From: Betaproteobacteria bacterium
GTDB lineage: Bacteria > Pseudomonadota > Gammaproteobacteria > Burkholderiales > Casimicrobiaceae
DNA: 64,000 bases
NCBI GenBank assembly: GCA_003153475.1
Contig: PLYT01000016.1
Location: forward strand, 4,822-68,821
Reading direction: 5' to 3'
Below are positions 1 to 8,393 of the stretch, in pieces. Each line of letters begins with the position of its first letter. The first letter of the stretch is position 1. The position numbers and the translations under genes are program-made. The notes below the pieces were generated by a model. The model saw only the letters and a list, made by a program, of their open reading frames with translations, had not been told where the DNA came from and did no database searches.

Positions 1-435
1 CGCACCTGCTACTACCGCACGTTCAACGTCGGACGGGCGACGTCGGCGCAGCGCACCGCATACCGGAAGGCGCGAGAGTGGATGGACAAGGCGATCGCGG
101 CGTTGAAGCCTGGCGTGACGACCGACAAGATCGCGCGCGCGCTGCCCAAGGCGGGCGACATCGGATTTCCCAGCGAAATGGAAGCCTTCGGCCTCAACTT
201 TTGTCACGGCCTCGGCCTGGGCCTGCACGAGCGGCCGCTGATCTCGCGCCTTAATTCGCTGAAGGAGCCAATCGAGCTCAAGGTCGGCATGGTGTTCGCC
301 GTCGAGACCTATTGCCCGGCCAGCGACGGCATTTCGGCGGCGCGCATCGAGGAGGAAGTGATCCTGACGCCCGACGGGCCGAAGATCATTTCGCTCTATC
401 CGGCCGAAGAGCTGCCGATCGCCAATCCCTACTGA
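1..435 (+). CDS. M24 family metallopeptidase, C-terminal part (5' end outside window)
   Basis: The reading frame is open from the first base, so only the last 144 residues are seen. The fragment starts in the CYYRTF strand of the creatinase/prolidase (pita-bread) fold and contains the metal-ligand His in HGLGLGLHERP, the ligand Glu in FAVETY and the last Glu in RIEEEVILT. These are the usual M24 positions, so the enzyme is probably an active Xaa-Pro-type peptidase or a creatinase-like amidinohydrolase; substrate cannot be told. It lies on the same strand as the downstream dehydrogenase and near a RidA/ABC transporter set, which suggests catabolism of an amino compound. Confidence 0.85.
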   Translation, partial: RTCYYRTFNVGRATSAQRTAYRKAREWMDKAIAALKPGVTTDKIARALPKAGDIGFPSEMEAFGLNFCHGLGLGLHERPLISRLNSLKEPIELKVGMVFAVETYCPASDGISAARIEEEVILTPDGPKIISLYPAEELPIANPY

Positions 436-445
436 GGGGAAGACA

Positions 446-538
446 ATGACCGTTACGCGCAATCCGGTCGAGCCCGACCGCATGTCCGATCGACATGTCG
501 TCGGGCATCGCTGCCGGCAACGCATGAGCGACGACTGA
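446..538 (+). CDS. small ORF of 30 codons between peptidase and dehydrogenase
   Basis: An ATG preceded by a purine-rich GAGGGGAAGA stretch opens a 30-codon frame whose TGA overlaps the ATG of the next gene (TGATG), the arrangement of translational coupling. The peptide is Arg/Asp/His rich, with no signal or membrane segment, and I do not recognise it. It may be a leader ORF, a remnant of a longer gene whose start survives, or chance. The good ribosome-binding site and the coupled stop are the only support. Confidence 0.3.
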   Translation: MTVTRNPVEPDRMSDRHVVGHRCRQRMSDD

Positions 539-1464
539 TGTCGGCCAATGCACGCATCGGCTGGATCGGCGCCGGGCGCATGGGCTATGCGATGGCGACG
601 CGGCTTGCCCAGCAGGGTGCCGATCTGACCGTATGGAATCGCACCCGTGCGAAGGCCGAGCCGCTGGCCAAGCACGGCGCGAAAATCGCGTCGGCGCTTT
701 CGGACCTCGCGGCCTGCGACATCGTGTTCGTGATGGTGTCGACCTGGGACGACGTGCGGCAGGTGATCGGCGGCCCCGACGGCCTGCTGAGCGCGGACGC
801 GCCGCGCACGCGTCTGGTCGTCGAATGTTCGTCGATCTCGCTCGAAGGCTCGGCCGAGCTCCGCTCGTTGCTCGCCGCCCGCGGCATCGAGCTCCTCGCG
901 GCGCCGGTCTCGGGCAACGCCAAGGTGATCGAGGCGGGACGACTGTCGTTCGTCTGCTCGGGTCCGCGCGCGGCCTTCGACCAGGCATTGCCGTACCTGC
1001 GCATGATCGCGCCGGCTGCGAGCTACGTCGGCGAGGGCGAGCTCGCTCGCATCGTCAAGATCTGCCACAACGTTTTCCTGGGCGTCGTCATTCAGTCGCT
1101 CGCAGAGATCACGATACTTGCCCAGAAGGCCGGCGTGCCGCGCCATGCCTTCCTCGAGTTCATCAACCAGAGCGTCATGGGTTCGACGTTCAGCCGCTAC
1201 AAGACGCCGGCGCTGGTCAACCTGGATTTCAAGGTGACGTTCACGCCGGCGCTGCTGCGCAAGGACCTCGACCTCGGCTTGCATGCGGCACGCGAGCTCG
1301 ACGTGCCGATGCCGCTCGCCTCGATCACCAGAGACCAGGTGCAGGCGCTGATCGGTTTGGGGCTCGGCGACGAGGACTTCGCGAAGCTGATCGTTCTGCA
1401 GGCGCGCGCCTCCGGCATCGATCTCGAGCCGGAGAACGTGCCTGTGGGCGACGGGCTCGCCTGA
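538..1464 (+). CDS. NAD(P)-dependent 3-hydroxyisobutyrate dehydrogenase-like oxidoreductase
   Basis: A 308-residue beta-hydroxyacid dehydrogenase. The Rossmann loop GAGRMG is at residues 11-16, the substrate loop APVSGN follows near residue 121, and the catalytic Lys and following Asn sit in GEGELARIVKICHN (about residues 163-176). Length and motif order fit the 3-hydroxyisobutyrate/tartronate semialdehyde/6-phosphogluconate family, which reversibly oxidises short beta-hydroxyacids. The ATG overlaps the stop of the small upstream ORF. The gene ends 27 bases from the convergent permease gene. Exact substrate unknown; context is uptake and catabolism. Confidence 0.85.
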   Translation: MSANARIGWIGAGRMGYAMATRLAQQGADLTVWNRTRAKAEPLAKHGAKIASALSDLAACDIVFVMVSTWDDVRQVIGGPDGLLSADAPRTRLVVECSSISLEGSAELRSLLAARGIELLAAPVSGNAKVIEAGRLSFVCSGPRAAFDQALPYLRMIAPAASYVGEGELARIVKICHNVFLGVVIQSLAEITILAQKAGVPRHAFLEFINQSVMGSTFSRYKTPALVNLDFKVTFTPALLRKDLDLGLHAARELDVPMPLASITRDQVQALIGLGLGDEDFAKLIVLQARASGIDLEPENVPVGDGLA

Positions 1465-1491
1465 GGTACCAAGCTTCGGCCGTCGGTTTCG

Positions 1492-2496
1492 CTAGCCGAT
1501 GCGCTCGCGTCGACCGCGAGCGACCAGGTCGACCATCACCGCGACGAGCAGCACGACGCCGACGACCAGCGGCTGCCATTGCGCGCGGATATCGAGGAGG
1601 TTCATCCCGTTGATGACCAGCGCGAGGATGATCGCGCCCAGCACGGTCCCGAGCACGCTTCCGACGCCGCCGAACAGCGACGTGCCGCCGATCAGCACGG
1701 CGGCGATCGCCGGCAGCAGCAGCGGCTCGCCCATACCCGAGTCGGCAGCATTGACCCGCGCCAGAAAAACGACGGCGGCGATGCCCGACATCAGTCCGCT
1801 CAGCATGTACACCAGCATCTGCCGGCGCCGCATCGGGATGCCCGACAGTCGTGCGGCCTCGGGATTGGCGCCGATCGCATAGATTTCCTGTCCGACATTG
1901 GTCGAGCGCACGAATACCGTCGCGACGAACAGCACCACCGCCATCAGGTAGACCGGCACCGGCACGCCGAAGGCGAAACCGGTGCCCAGCGCACGAAACG
2001 CCGGCGGAAAACCGAAGATCTCCTGTCCGCCCATGTAATGGAACGCCAGCCCCTGCAGGATCCACAGCATCGCGTAGGTCGCGAGGAACGGCGGCAGGCG
2101 CAACAGCGTCACCGCAAGACCGTTGAGCGCGCCGGCCGCCGTGCCGCACGCCAGCGCGGTGGCTATACCTAGCCAGGGCGAGAGACCCGACTTGATCACA
2201 CCGGCGGCGAGGCAGGCCGACAGCGTCAGGTTTGCCGCGACCGACAGATCGAAGCCGCCGCACAGGATCACCAGCGTCAGTCCCGCCGCGAGCAAAAAGA
2301 TCAGGCTCGCCTGGCGCAGGACATTGAGCACGTTGGCTGTCGACAGGAAGGCATCGCTGGCCAGCGCGAGCGCCGATCCGATCAGCACGATCAGCGCTAC
2401 CCGCAGTGCGAGCTCCGCGCCGTCGCCGGCGAAAAGATGCCTCCAATGCTGCGGTGAACGCACCGCCGTTGCCGATACCGGATTGTTCGGCATCAT
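1492..2496 (-). CDS. sugar-type ABC transporter permease (RbsC family), second permease
   Basis: A 334-residue inner-membrane protein with about nine hydrophobic helices and the family segments FGGVGSVLGTVLGA and LVINGMNLL near the C-terminus, typical of RbsC/XylH-type permeases (BPD_transp_2). Its start overlaps the stop of the neighbouring permease by four bases, so the pair is translationally coupled and probably forms a heterodimer. Last gene of the substrate-binding protein / RidA / ATPase / permease / permease operon. Substrate probably a sugar or other polar small molecule. Confidence 0.88.
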   Translation of the reverse strand: MMPNNPVSATAVRSPQHWRHLFAGDGAELALRVALIVLIGSALALASDAFLSTANVLNVLRQASLIFLLAAGLTLVILCGGFDLSVAANLTLSACLAAGVIKSGLSPWLGIATALACGTAAGALNGLAVTLLRLPPFLATYAMLWILQGLAFHYMGGQEIFGFPPAFRALGTGFAFGVPVPVYLMAVVLFVATVFVRSTNVGQEIYAIGANPEAARLSGIPMRRRQMLVYMLSGLMSGIAAVVFLARVNAADSGMGEPLLLPAIAAVLIGGTSLFGGVGSVLGTVLGAIILALVINGMNLLDIRAQWQPLVVGVVLLVAVMVDLVARGRRERIG

Positions 2497-3461
2497 GCGA
2501 CCTGCTCGCGACGGCTGCGGCGCAATCTGTCGATGACGATCACCAGCAGGATCAACCCGCCGATCGACACCACCTGCAGCGACGACTCGATGCCGAGAAG
2601 GTCGAGCGCGTTACGCAACACGGTGATCGTGGCCACGCCCAGCACCGTGCCGAGCAGGCGGCCGTCGCCGCGCTCGAACGAGGTGCCGCCGAGCACGACC
2701 GCGGCGATGGCGTCGAACTCCATGCCGATCGCCACCGTAGGATGCGCGGCGTTCATGCGGCCGGTCAACAAAAGCGCCGCCACGCCCGACACCAGTCCAC
2801 CGAACGCGTAGATCGCGATGTGGTACGCCCAGGCAGGCGCGCCGGCGAGCACGAGCGCGTCGCGATTGCCGCCGATGGCGAACACATAGGTGCCGAAGCG
2901 CGTGTAGTGCAGGAGCACGTAGGTGAGCAGCCACGTCGCGAGCGCGACCAGCACCGGGAACGGCAGGCCGAAGACATCGAGCGCGTAGAGGCTCGCAATG
3001 CCCGATCCCAGGCCGGATACGGCGTTGCCTTCGGTCACGACAAGCGCCGCGCCTTCGGCGATGCCGAGCGTCCCCAGGGTGACGACGAACGGAGGCAATG
3101 CCAGCAGCGAGACCATCGCACCGTTGGCGAGTCCGAAACCCAGTCCGACGGCGACCGAGGCTGCCAGCGCGCTTGCAAGGCCGTGTCCTCCCGCCAGCGC
3201 TTCGGCCATGACGACGCTGCACAGGCTTAAGACCGCGCCGGCGGAGAGGTCGAGTCCCTCGCTCATGATGATCAAGGTCATCGGCATCGCCAGCATCAGC
3301 AGGATCGACGCCTGCAGACCGAGATTAGCGACGTTGCGCGTCGAGGCGAAACCGTGCACGGCGACCAGTGCGCCTGCCACCAGCAAGAGGCCGATCGGCA
3401 GTATTGCCGGCAACGGCCGTCCATGCCGCTCGACCGACCGGAAGGAGGCGGAAACAGGCAT
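2493..3461 (-). CDS. sugar-type ABC transporter permease (RbsC family), first permease
   Basis: A 322-residue polytopic membrane protein of the RbsC family, with an N-terminal helix, repeated Gly/Ala/Leu-rich helices, and the conserved late segments VLGGTSFERG and LRNALDLLGI. It starts three bases after the stop of the ATPase gene and overlaps the next permease by four bases. Two different permeases in one operon imply a heterodimeric channel, as in several autoinducer-2 and pentose transporters. Confidence 0.88.
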   Translation of the reverse strand: MPVSASFRSVERHGRPLPAILPIGLLLVAGALVAVHGFASTRNVANLGLQASILLMLAMPMTLIIMSEGLDLSAGAVLSLCSVVMAEALAGGHGLASALAASVAVGLGFGLANGAMVSLLALPPFVVTLGTLGIAEGAALVVTEGNAVSGLGSGIASLYALDVFGLPFPVLVALATWLLTYVLLHYTRFGTYVFAIGGNRDALVLAGAPAWAYHIAIYAFGGLVSGVAALLLTGRMNAAHPTVAIGMEFDAIAAVVLGGTSFERGDGRLLGTVLGVATITVLRNALDLLGIESSLQVVSIGGLILLVIVIDRLRRSRREQVA

Positions 3462-3464
3462 CGG

Positions 3465-4997
3465 CTAGGCCCCGTGCATCGCAAGGCGGAGGATGTTCTC
3501 CTCCGACAGCTCTGTCCGGGCAAGCTCGCCGCCGATCCTGCCGGCGCGCATGACGTAGGCGCGATCGCAAACATGGACGATCTCGGCGAGCTCGGCGCTG
3601 ATCAACAGCACGGCGGCGCCGCGCTCCACGAGGTCCTCGATCAGCGCAAAAATCTCGCTCTTGGCGCCGACATCGATACCGCGCGTTGGCTCATCGAACA
3701 GGAACAGCTTGCAACCCGCGGCCAGCCATTTGCCGACGACGATCTTCTGCTGGTTGCCGCCCGAGAGCACGCGCACCATCCGCCGCGGCGCGGGCGGGGT
3801 GACCCGTAACCGGTCGATCAGCGCCCGCGCACACGCGCGAGCCACGCCTGCCCGATACCAGCCGCGCGGAAAGAGCTTCCACAGGCTCGCGACCAGCAGA
3901 TTGTCCTGAACCGAACGCTTGAGCGCGAGGCCTTCGAGCTTGCGATTCTCGGGGATCAGCGCGACGCCGCGTGCGGCGATACGCTCGGGTCCGCCTTTGG
4001 CGATCGCGCCAAAAATGCGGACTTCGCCGGCGACGATGGCGTCGGCGCCGAACACCGCGCGCGCGACCTCGGTGCGTCCGGCGCCAACCAGGCCGGACAA
4101 ACCGACGATCTCGCCTTCGCGCACGTTGAGGTCGACATCGCGCACGCCGGTCGCGGTCGTCAAGCCGCGCACCTCCAGTACGATCTCGCCCGCTTTTCCG
4201 TATTGCCGCCGCTTGTAGACGGCACCTACCGCGCGTCCGACCATCATGCCTATCAGCTGGTCGGGTGTCGCTTCGCGCGCAGGCAGCGTCGCCACGCGCC
4301 GCCCGTCGCGAAGCACCGTCACCCGGTCGCCCAGTTCGAACACCTCCTGCATCCGGTGCGAGATGCAGGCGATGGCGACGCCGGAAGCGCGAAGCTGCCG
4401 GATCAGCGTGAACAGGGTCTTGCTCTCGCGCTCGGACAGCGCCGCTGTAGGCTCGTCCATCACCAGGATGCGCGCACGTTGCGACAGTGCCTTGGCGATC
4501 TCGACCATCTGCTGCTGCGCGACCCCGAGATCGACCGCCAGGGCGCGCGTGTCGTAGTCGAGTCCCAGCGAGTCGAGCACGGCGCGCGCTTCGCGATGCA
4601 TGCGCCCGTGGTCGATCAGCCGCGTCAGCGGCCGGCGCGGCTCGCGTCCGAGAAAGATGTTCTGCGCGAGATCGAGGAAGGGAACGAGCGAGAATTCCTG
4701 GAAGATCACCGCGATGCCGAGCCGGCGCGCATCGGCCGGTCGCGTGATCTCGACCAGCCTGCCGTCGCAGAGGATCGTTCCGGCGTCGGCGCGATACGCA
4801 CCGTAGAGGACCTTGATCAGCGAGGACTTGCCCGCGCCGTTCTCTCCGAGCAGCATGTGGACCTCACCGGCATGAAGATCGAGGCTCACGTCGTCGAGCG
4901 CACGCACGCCGGGAAAAGTCTTGCTGACGTTGCGCAACGCCAGCAGCGGAACCGCCGAAGCGGGTTGCCCGGATCCGTCGGTATCGTCGCGGTTCAC
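3465..4997 (-). CDS. sugar ABC transporter ATP-binding protein (RbsA/MglA type, two ATPase domains)
   Basis: Two fused ABC ATPase domains. The first has Walker A GENGAGKSS and Walker B ILVMDEPTAAL; the second has a degenerate A-loop (GLVGAGRTEV), the signature LSGGNQQK and Walker B LFLFDEPTRGID, exactly the RbsA/MglA pattern. I chose the GTG at 4997, about 20 residues before the first domain and 29 bases after the RidA stop. An in-frame ATG at 5099 would overlap the RidA gene by 73 bases and add 34 unremarkable residues. It energises import through the two adjacent permeases. Confidence 0.88.
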   Translation of the reverse strand: MNRDDTDGSGQPASAVPLLALRNVSKTFPGVRALDDVSLDLHAGEVHMLLGENGAGKSSLIKVLYGAYRADAGTILCDGRLVEITRPADARRLGIAVIFQEFSLVPFLDLAQNIFLGREPRRPLTRLIDHGRMHREARAVLDSLGLDYDTRALAVDLGVAQQQMVEIAKALSQRARILVMDEPTAALSERESKTLFTLIRQLRASGVAIACISHRMQEVFELGDRVTVLRDGRRVATLPAREATPDQLIGMMVGRAVGAVYKRRQYGKAGEIVLEVRGLTTATGVRDVDLNVREGEIVGLSGLVGAGRTEVARAVFGADAIVAGEVRIFGAIAKGGPERIAARGVALIPENRKLEGLALKRSVQDNLLVASLWKLFPRGWYRAGVARACARALIDRLRVTPPAPRRMVRVLSGGNQQKIVVGKWLAAGCKLFLFDEPTRGIDVGAKSEIFALIEDLVERGAAVLLISAELAEIVHVCDRAYVMRAGRIGGELARTELSEENILRLAMHGA

Positions 4998-5026
4998 GGG
5001 CGGCGGGTCACCGGCGATTGACGCGA

Positions 5027-5479
5027 TCAGCCCAGAGGGCGCACGGCGATCATGTCGAGCTCCACCCGCGCACCGGGCGTCGAGAGCGAGTTGATGCAAA
5101 TCGTCGTGCTCGCCGGCTTCCAGTCGCCGAAATACTCACTGAGCACTTCGACCATGCCGTCCATATCGCGCATATCGGTCAAATATTTGGTGACCTTCAC
5201 CACGTGACGCCAGGTGAGTCCCTGGTCATCGAGCACCAGCTTGATGCCTTCCATCGCCCGCCGGGTCTGCGATCCGATGTCGATCGGATGCCGATGCTCG
5301 TCGGCGACGTGCGGATGCTGGTGATAAAGCGGCGACGAGGTCGAGCCCGAGATGAACAGGATGTCGGCCGGTCCGCCGACACGAACCGCCGGCGCGTACG
5401 GCATGTAGCGCTCCTGATCCGGCCGCGGGTGCACTGCTGCGATGCGCTGCGCGACGCCGGTGCTGTCATTGGCCGCCAT
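5027..5479 (-). CDS. RidA family (YjgF/YER057c/UK114) protein
   Basis: A 150-residue Rid-family protein: the segments ILFISGSTS, EGIKLVLDDQGLTW, VVKVTKYLTDM and VELDMIAV follow the family order. RidA proteins hydrolyse reactive enamine/imine intermediates or act as substrate-specific deaminases; the N-terminal extension and HQHPHV loop point to a divergent subfamily rather than canonical RidA. It lies between the substrate-binding protein and ATPase genes of the transporter operon, suggesting that the imported compound or a product is an amino/imino acid. Confidence 0.85.
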   Translation of the reverse strand: MAANDSTGVAQRIAAVHPRPDQERYMPYAPAVRVGGPADILFISGSTSSPLYHQHPHVADEHRHPIDIGSQTRRAMEGIKLVLDDQGLTWRHVVKVTKYLTDMRDMDGMVEVLSEYFGDWKPASTTICINSLSTPGARVELDMIAVRPLG

Positions 5480-5537
5480 CAGCTATCTCCTTTATGAAAC
5501 GGCAGCGCCGCCATGCGGCCATCGCGCAACACGATCG

Positions 5538-6524
5538 CTATTTCGCGTAATCCTCCCATTTCGGGCATGTGCGCTTTTCCGCGGGAACCTCGAACGGGCC
5601 GGTCGTGGTCTTGTCGATCACGATACCCTTGATCACGATCGTGTCGGGCACCGTTTCCTTGCGCAGGCTCCGCAGCGCAGCCATTGTCGCCAGGCAGCCC
5701 ATCTTGTAGCCATTGAACTCGGCAGTGGCGAGAAGGCGTCCCGCCTTGATCGCTTCGATCGATTCGGGCACGCCGCCGATCCCGACGACCATGGTCGCCT
5801 TTTTCCCCGCCGCCTCGAGCGCCTCGATCGCGCCGAACGCCATCACGTCGGCGGCGGCCATCACGCCGTCTATCGATGAATTCGACTGGATCAGGTTTTC
5901 CATCACCTGCAACGCCTGTAGCCGCTGGTAATTGGCCGGCTGGGACGCGAGCAATTTGACGCCCGGGTTTTCTTCGAGCGCCTTGTGGAAACCGCGCACG
6001 CGATCGTCGCTGGTGGTCGAGCCCTTGACGCCTTCGAGGATCACCACATTGCCTTTCCCGCCGAGTGCCTTGAGCAGATAGCGGCCGGCGTCCAGACCGA
6101 GGTTGAAATCGTCGGCGGCGACGTAGCTCACGAACTTGCCGCCGCGAACACGATCGTTGTAATTGACCAGCGGGATGCCCGCGGCGTTGACCTTTTCGAT
6201 GGCAGGCACGACACCGCGCGGATCGACCGCCATGAAAAGGATCGCGTCAGGCTTCTTGACGGTGACGTCCTCGATCTCGGAAAGCTGCTCGGCAAGATTG
6301 TTCGGCCGCGTCGGCGCGTAATGCGTCACGGGCCCGGCGCCCATCTCCTTTGCCGCCGCCTCCACGCCGGCGCGGACCAGCGCGAAATGCGGATCGACCT
6401 GGTTCTTGTAGAACGCGGCCAGACGTTCGCCCGCCGCGCTCGCCGGGTCGGCAGCCAGCGCCGCGCCGCTCGCGGCCACGACCAGCGCAAGACCATGCAG
6501 AGCCATCCGATGCCTGCTGTTCAT
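5538..6524 (-). CDS. sugar ABC transporter periplasmic substrate-binding protein
   Basis: A periplasmic binding protein of the RbsB type (Peripla_BP_4), about 328 residues. The ATG at 6524 follows a strong AGGAGG at the right distance, so the in-frame start 13 codons upstream was rejected. An N-terminal signal peptide ends near ADPASA. Later segments such as DAILFMAVDPRGV, IPLVNYNDR and GVMAAADVMAFGAIEAL match the two-lobed binding fold. First gene of the five-gene transporter operon; ligand unknown. Confidence 0.9.
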   Translation of the reverse strand: MNSRHRMALHGLALVVAASGAALAADPASAAGERLAAFYKNQVDPHFALVRAGVEAAAKEMGAGPVTHYAPTRPNNLAEQLSEIEDVTVKKPDAILFMAVDPRGVVPAIEKVNAAGIPLVNYNDRVRGGKFVSYVAADDFNLGLDAGRYLLKALGGKGNVVILEGVKGSTTSDDRVRGFHKALEENPGVKLLASQPANYQRLQALQVMENLIQSNSSIDGVMAAADVMAFGAIEALEAAGKKATMVVGIGGVPESIEAIKAGRLLATAEFNGYKMGCLATMAALRSLRKETVPDTIVIKGIVIDKTTTGPFEVPAEKRTCPKWEDYAK

Positions 6525-6600
6525 CGCTTCCTCCTGTTCCGATCCGGTGATGCGTCGACGCACAAGGTCGCCGGCGCCGCTTGAAGTTTACCGCATGCGA

Positions 6601-7548
6601 TCACGAAACCAGGCAAAACGGCCCGCGCGCCAACGCGCCCGGGTCGTACAGCACGCGCCAGATGCCGGAGAGGCCGAATGCGATCAGCACGGCAGCGACC
6701 GCGTAGCGCAGCGCCTTGCCGTCGAACGCTCGTCTGGCGCGGCCGAGCAGGACGTTTGCCGCCATCAGATTGGGCAAGGTTCCGAGTCCGAAGGCAAGCA
6801 TCACTGCCCCGCCTTGCCAGGCACCTCCGGCAAACAGCGCCAGCGGAAGCACGCTGTAGACCAGCCCGCAGGGCAGCAGGCCCCAGAGCAGCCCCAGCGC
6901 AATCCGTCCTGCCGCGCCCGGACGCTGCAGCAGCGGCTTGACGACCGGCAGCACCGCGCCGAATGCTTTGGCGCCGGTCCGCTGCAGCCATCCGCCGCCC
7001 GGCGCGGCAAACGCAAGGCTCATGCCCAGGCGGCCGAGGCGCAGATCGCGCAGCGCGCCGGTAAAGAATGGCGCGGCACAGTAGAGCAAGGCAGGAAGCG
7101 TCAGCACCAGGCTCGCCCATTCGAGCAGCGCCTGCTGCTCCGGGGCAATGGCGTCGATGCTGATGTACGCGGGTACGGCGAACATCATCACCTGCATCAT
7201 GATGAGTGCGGCGATCGCGGTGCGCTTGAGCAAGGTCCGCGCTTCGCGCCTGGCCAGGGCCTCCCGCCGCGCCATATCGTACGGATAGGCGCGGTAGCCG
7301 ATCGCGGCGACCGCGCGCAACAGATCCGAAAGTTTCGATTGCCGCGGATCCCAGCGCACACGCGCCCGGCGCGACACGAAATTGATGCTGACGTCCAGCA
7401 CCCCCGGCCGGCGTTGCAGATAGGTTTCGTTGAGCCATATGCAAGCCGCGCAGTGGATGCCCTCGAGCAGCAGCGATGCCTGACACGAGCCATCCTTGTT
7501 GGTCGTAACCAGGCCCCCGCCTCGACGGCAGCGTCGTAGCCGTCCCAT
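6601..7548 (-). CDS. chimeric ORF: CcoI-type metal-ATPase N-terminus fused to TauE/SafE-type C-terminus
   Basis: The open frame joins two unrelated pieces. Residues ~14-175 match the start of a cbb3-oxidase copper ATPase (CcoI/FixI): heavy-metal domain with GIHCAACIW and the first two membrane helices ending near LRDLRLGRLGM. From about residue 180 it becomes the C-terminal half of a TauE/SafE-like (COG2836) membrane protein: WGLLPCGLVYS, FGLGTLPNL. The ATPase CPC, DKTGT and TGES motifs are absent. In many betaproteobacteria these two genes are the ends of the cco cluster, so the join looks like deletion of everything between. Unlikely to be functional as an ATPase. Confidence 0.6.
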   Translation of the reverse strand: MGRLRRCRRGGGLVTTNKDGSCQASLLLEGIHCAACIWLNETYLQRRPGVLDVSINFVSRRARVRWDPRQSKLSDLLRAVAAIGYRAYPYDMARREALARREARTLLKRTAIAALIMMQVMMFAVPAYISIDAIAPEQQALLEWASLVLTLPALLYCAAPFFTGALRDLRLGRLGMSLAFAAPGGGWLQRTGAKAFGAVLPVVKPLLQRPGAAGRIALGLLWGLLPCGLVYSVLPLALFAGGAWQGGAVMLAFGLGTLPNLMAANVLLGRARRAFDGKALRYAVAAVLIAFGLSGIWRVLYDPGALARGPFCLVS

Positions 7549-7827
7549 CGATCGTCATCCGGAGCGGGGAGCTCGGCGGCAACGGTCCGGCGCGAGTAGA
7601 AGCCTTCGAGGCCGGCGGCGCGGATCGTCTGCGCGACACCCATGCAGCCGGCGCAACAAAGAGCGTTCCGCGCCATCGAGCGCGAGTCGCCACATGGATC
7701 CCCGCGGGTTCAGCGCGCCGCAATGGAAACAGACGGCGCCAGCGACCTCCGGGCTTTCTGACGCGACCGACGCGCCACGGGCGAGGCCGACGGCAGATCC
7801 GCCGGCAACCGCTGCTAGCGGGTGCAC
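7027..7827 (-). pseudogene. ccoI/fixI (cbb3 oxidase copper-exporting ATPase) remnant, two frameshifts and 3' loss
   Basis: Reading minus strand in three frames recovers one CcoI N-terminus: CFHCGALNP (near 7731) in the first frame, then CCAGCMGVAQTI (near 7658) in the second, then the heavy-metal domain GIHCAACIW in the third. The first frame change lies near 7655-7676; the second at a run of five G (GCGGGGGCC, near 7515). Beyond ~7027 the ATPase body is missing and TauE/SafE sequence begins. Either genuine decay or a mis-assembly; the two independent indels favour decay. Confidence 0.7.
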
Positions 7828-8042
7828 GACACTGCGTTCGCCCGGTCCGAGCTATCAGGCGCAACCGAATCGCCGGAACAGCCAAGCTGCCGGAAGTGGC
7901 TTGGATCGACCGCTCCTGTACCAGCCGATGCCGCTGTGCCTGCGGGATCCATCAGCGCAACAAGCAGAAGCACCGCAAACGCCGTCGCGAGCAACACGTC
8001 GGCCACCGATCCCGCTGCCGTTGCAGTTCCCGTACCGTTCAT
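7815..8042 (-). CDS. small putative membrane protein, hypothetical
   Basis: A 75-codon frame with an ATG, a possible AGAGG ribosome site and one clear hydrophobic helix (VADVLLATAFAVLLLVAL, about residues 13-30), followed by an Ala/Gly/Ser-rich tail. It ends inside the 5' end of the decayed ccoI remnant. I do not recognise it. It may be another remnant of the same locus or a chance frame in GC-rich DNA. Confidence 0.3.
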   Translation of the reverse strand: MNGTGTATAAGSVADVLLATAFAVLLLVALMDPAGTAASAGTGAVDPSHFRQLGCSGDSVAPDSSDRANAVSCTR

Positions 8043-8393
8043 AAGTCAGCCTCTCTCGAATTCAGGCACCGGCTCGCTCGATTGCGCAAGAGCAAGCTCG
8101 ACATCGGGTAGGAGCTTATGCCGGACGTCCAGTGGCACCATGATCTGCGTCAAGCCGGGACCAATCTCGAGGATGGGCGGCCCCTCCGCCAATCGACCGA
8201 TACTTCCGCGCGCGACGAATCGACACTTTCATGACTTACGTCACACTTTCGGGCGCTGCGCCGCGCTATGTTGGCTATCGTTCCAACATCCGGAAACGAA
8301 GTCGTGATGGCGAAGGTCGGCGACATCGATCGTGGACTGCGACTCGTCGCAAGCTTCCCGATTGCCGGTCTGCCGTAAAACTACGAGGGACCA
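8043..8393. other. gene-free stretch with a weak FNR-like palindrome
   Basis: No convincing coding frame. The only structure seen is ATGACTTACGTCAC at 8231-8244, whose TGAC-N4-GTCA core resembles ANR/FNR/Dnr half sites with one mismatch at each end. It lies about 150 bases before the AhpD-like gene and could regulate it, possibly through the Crp/Fnr protein encoded next. Confidence 0.35.
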
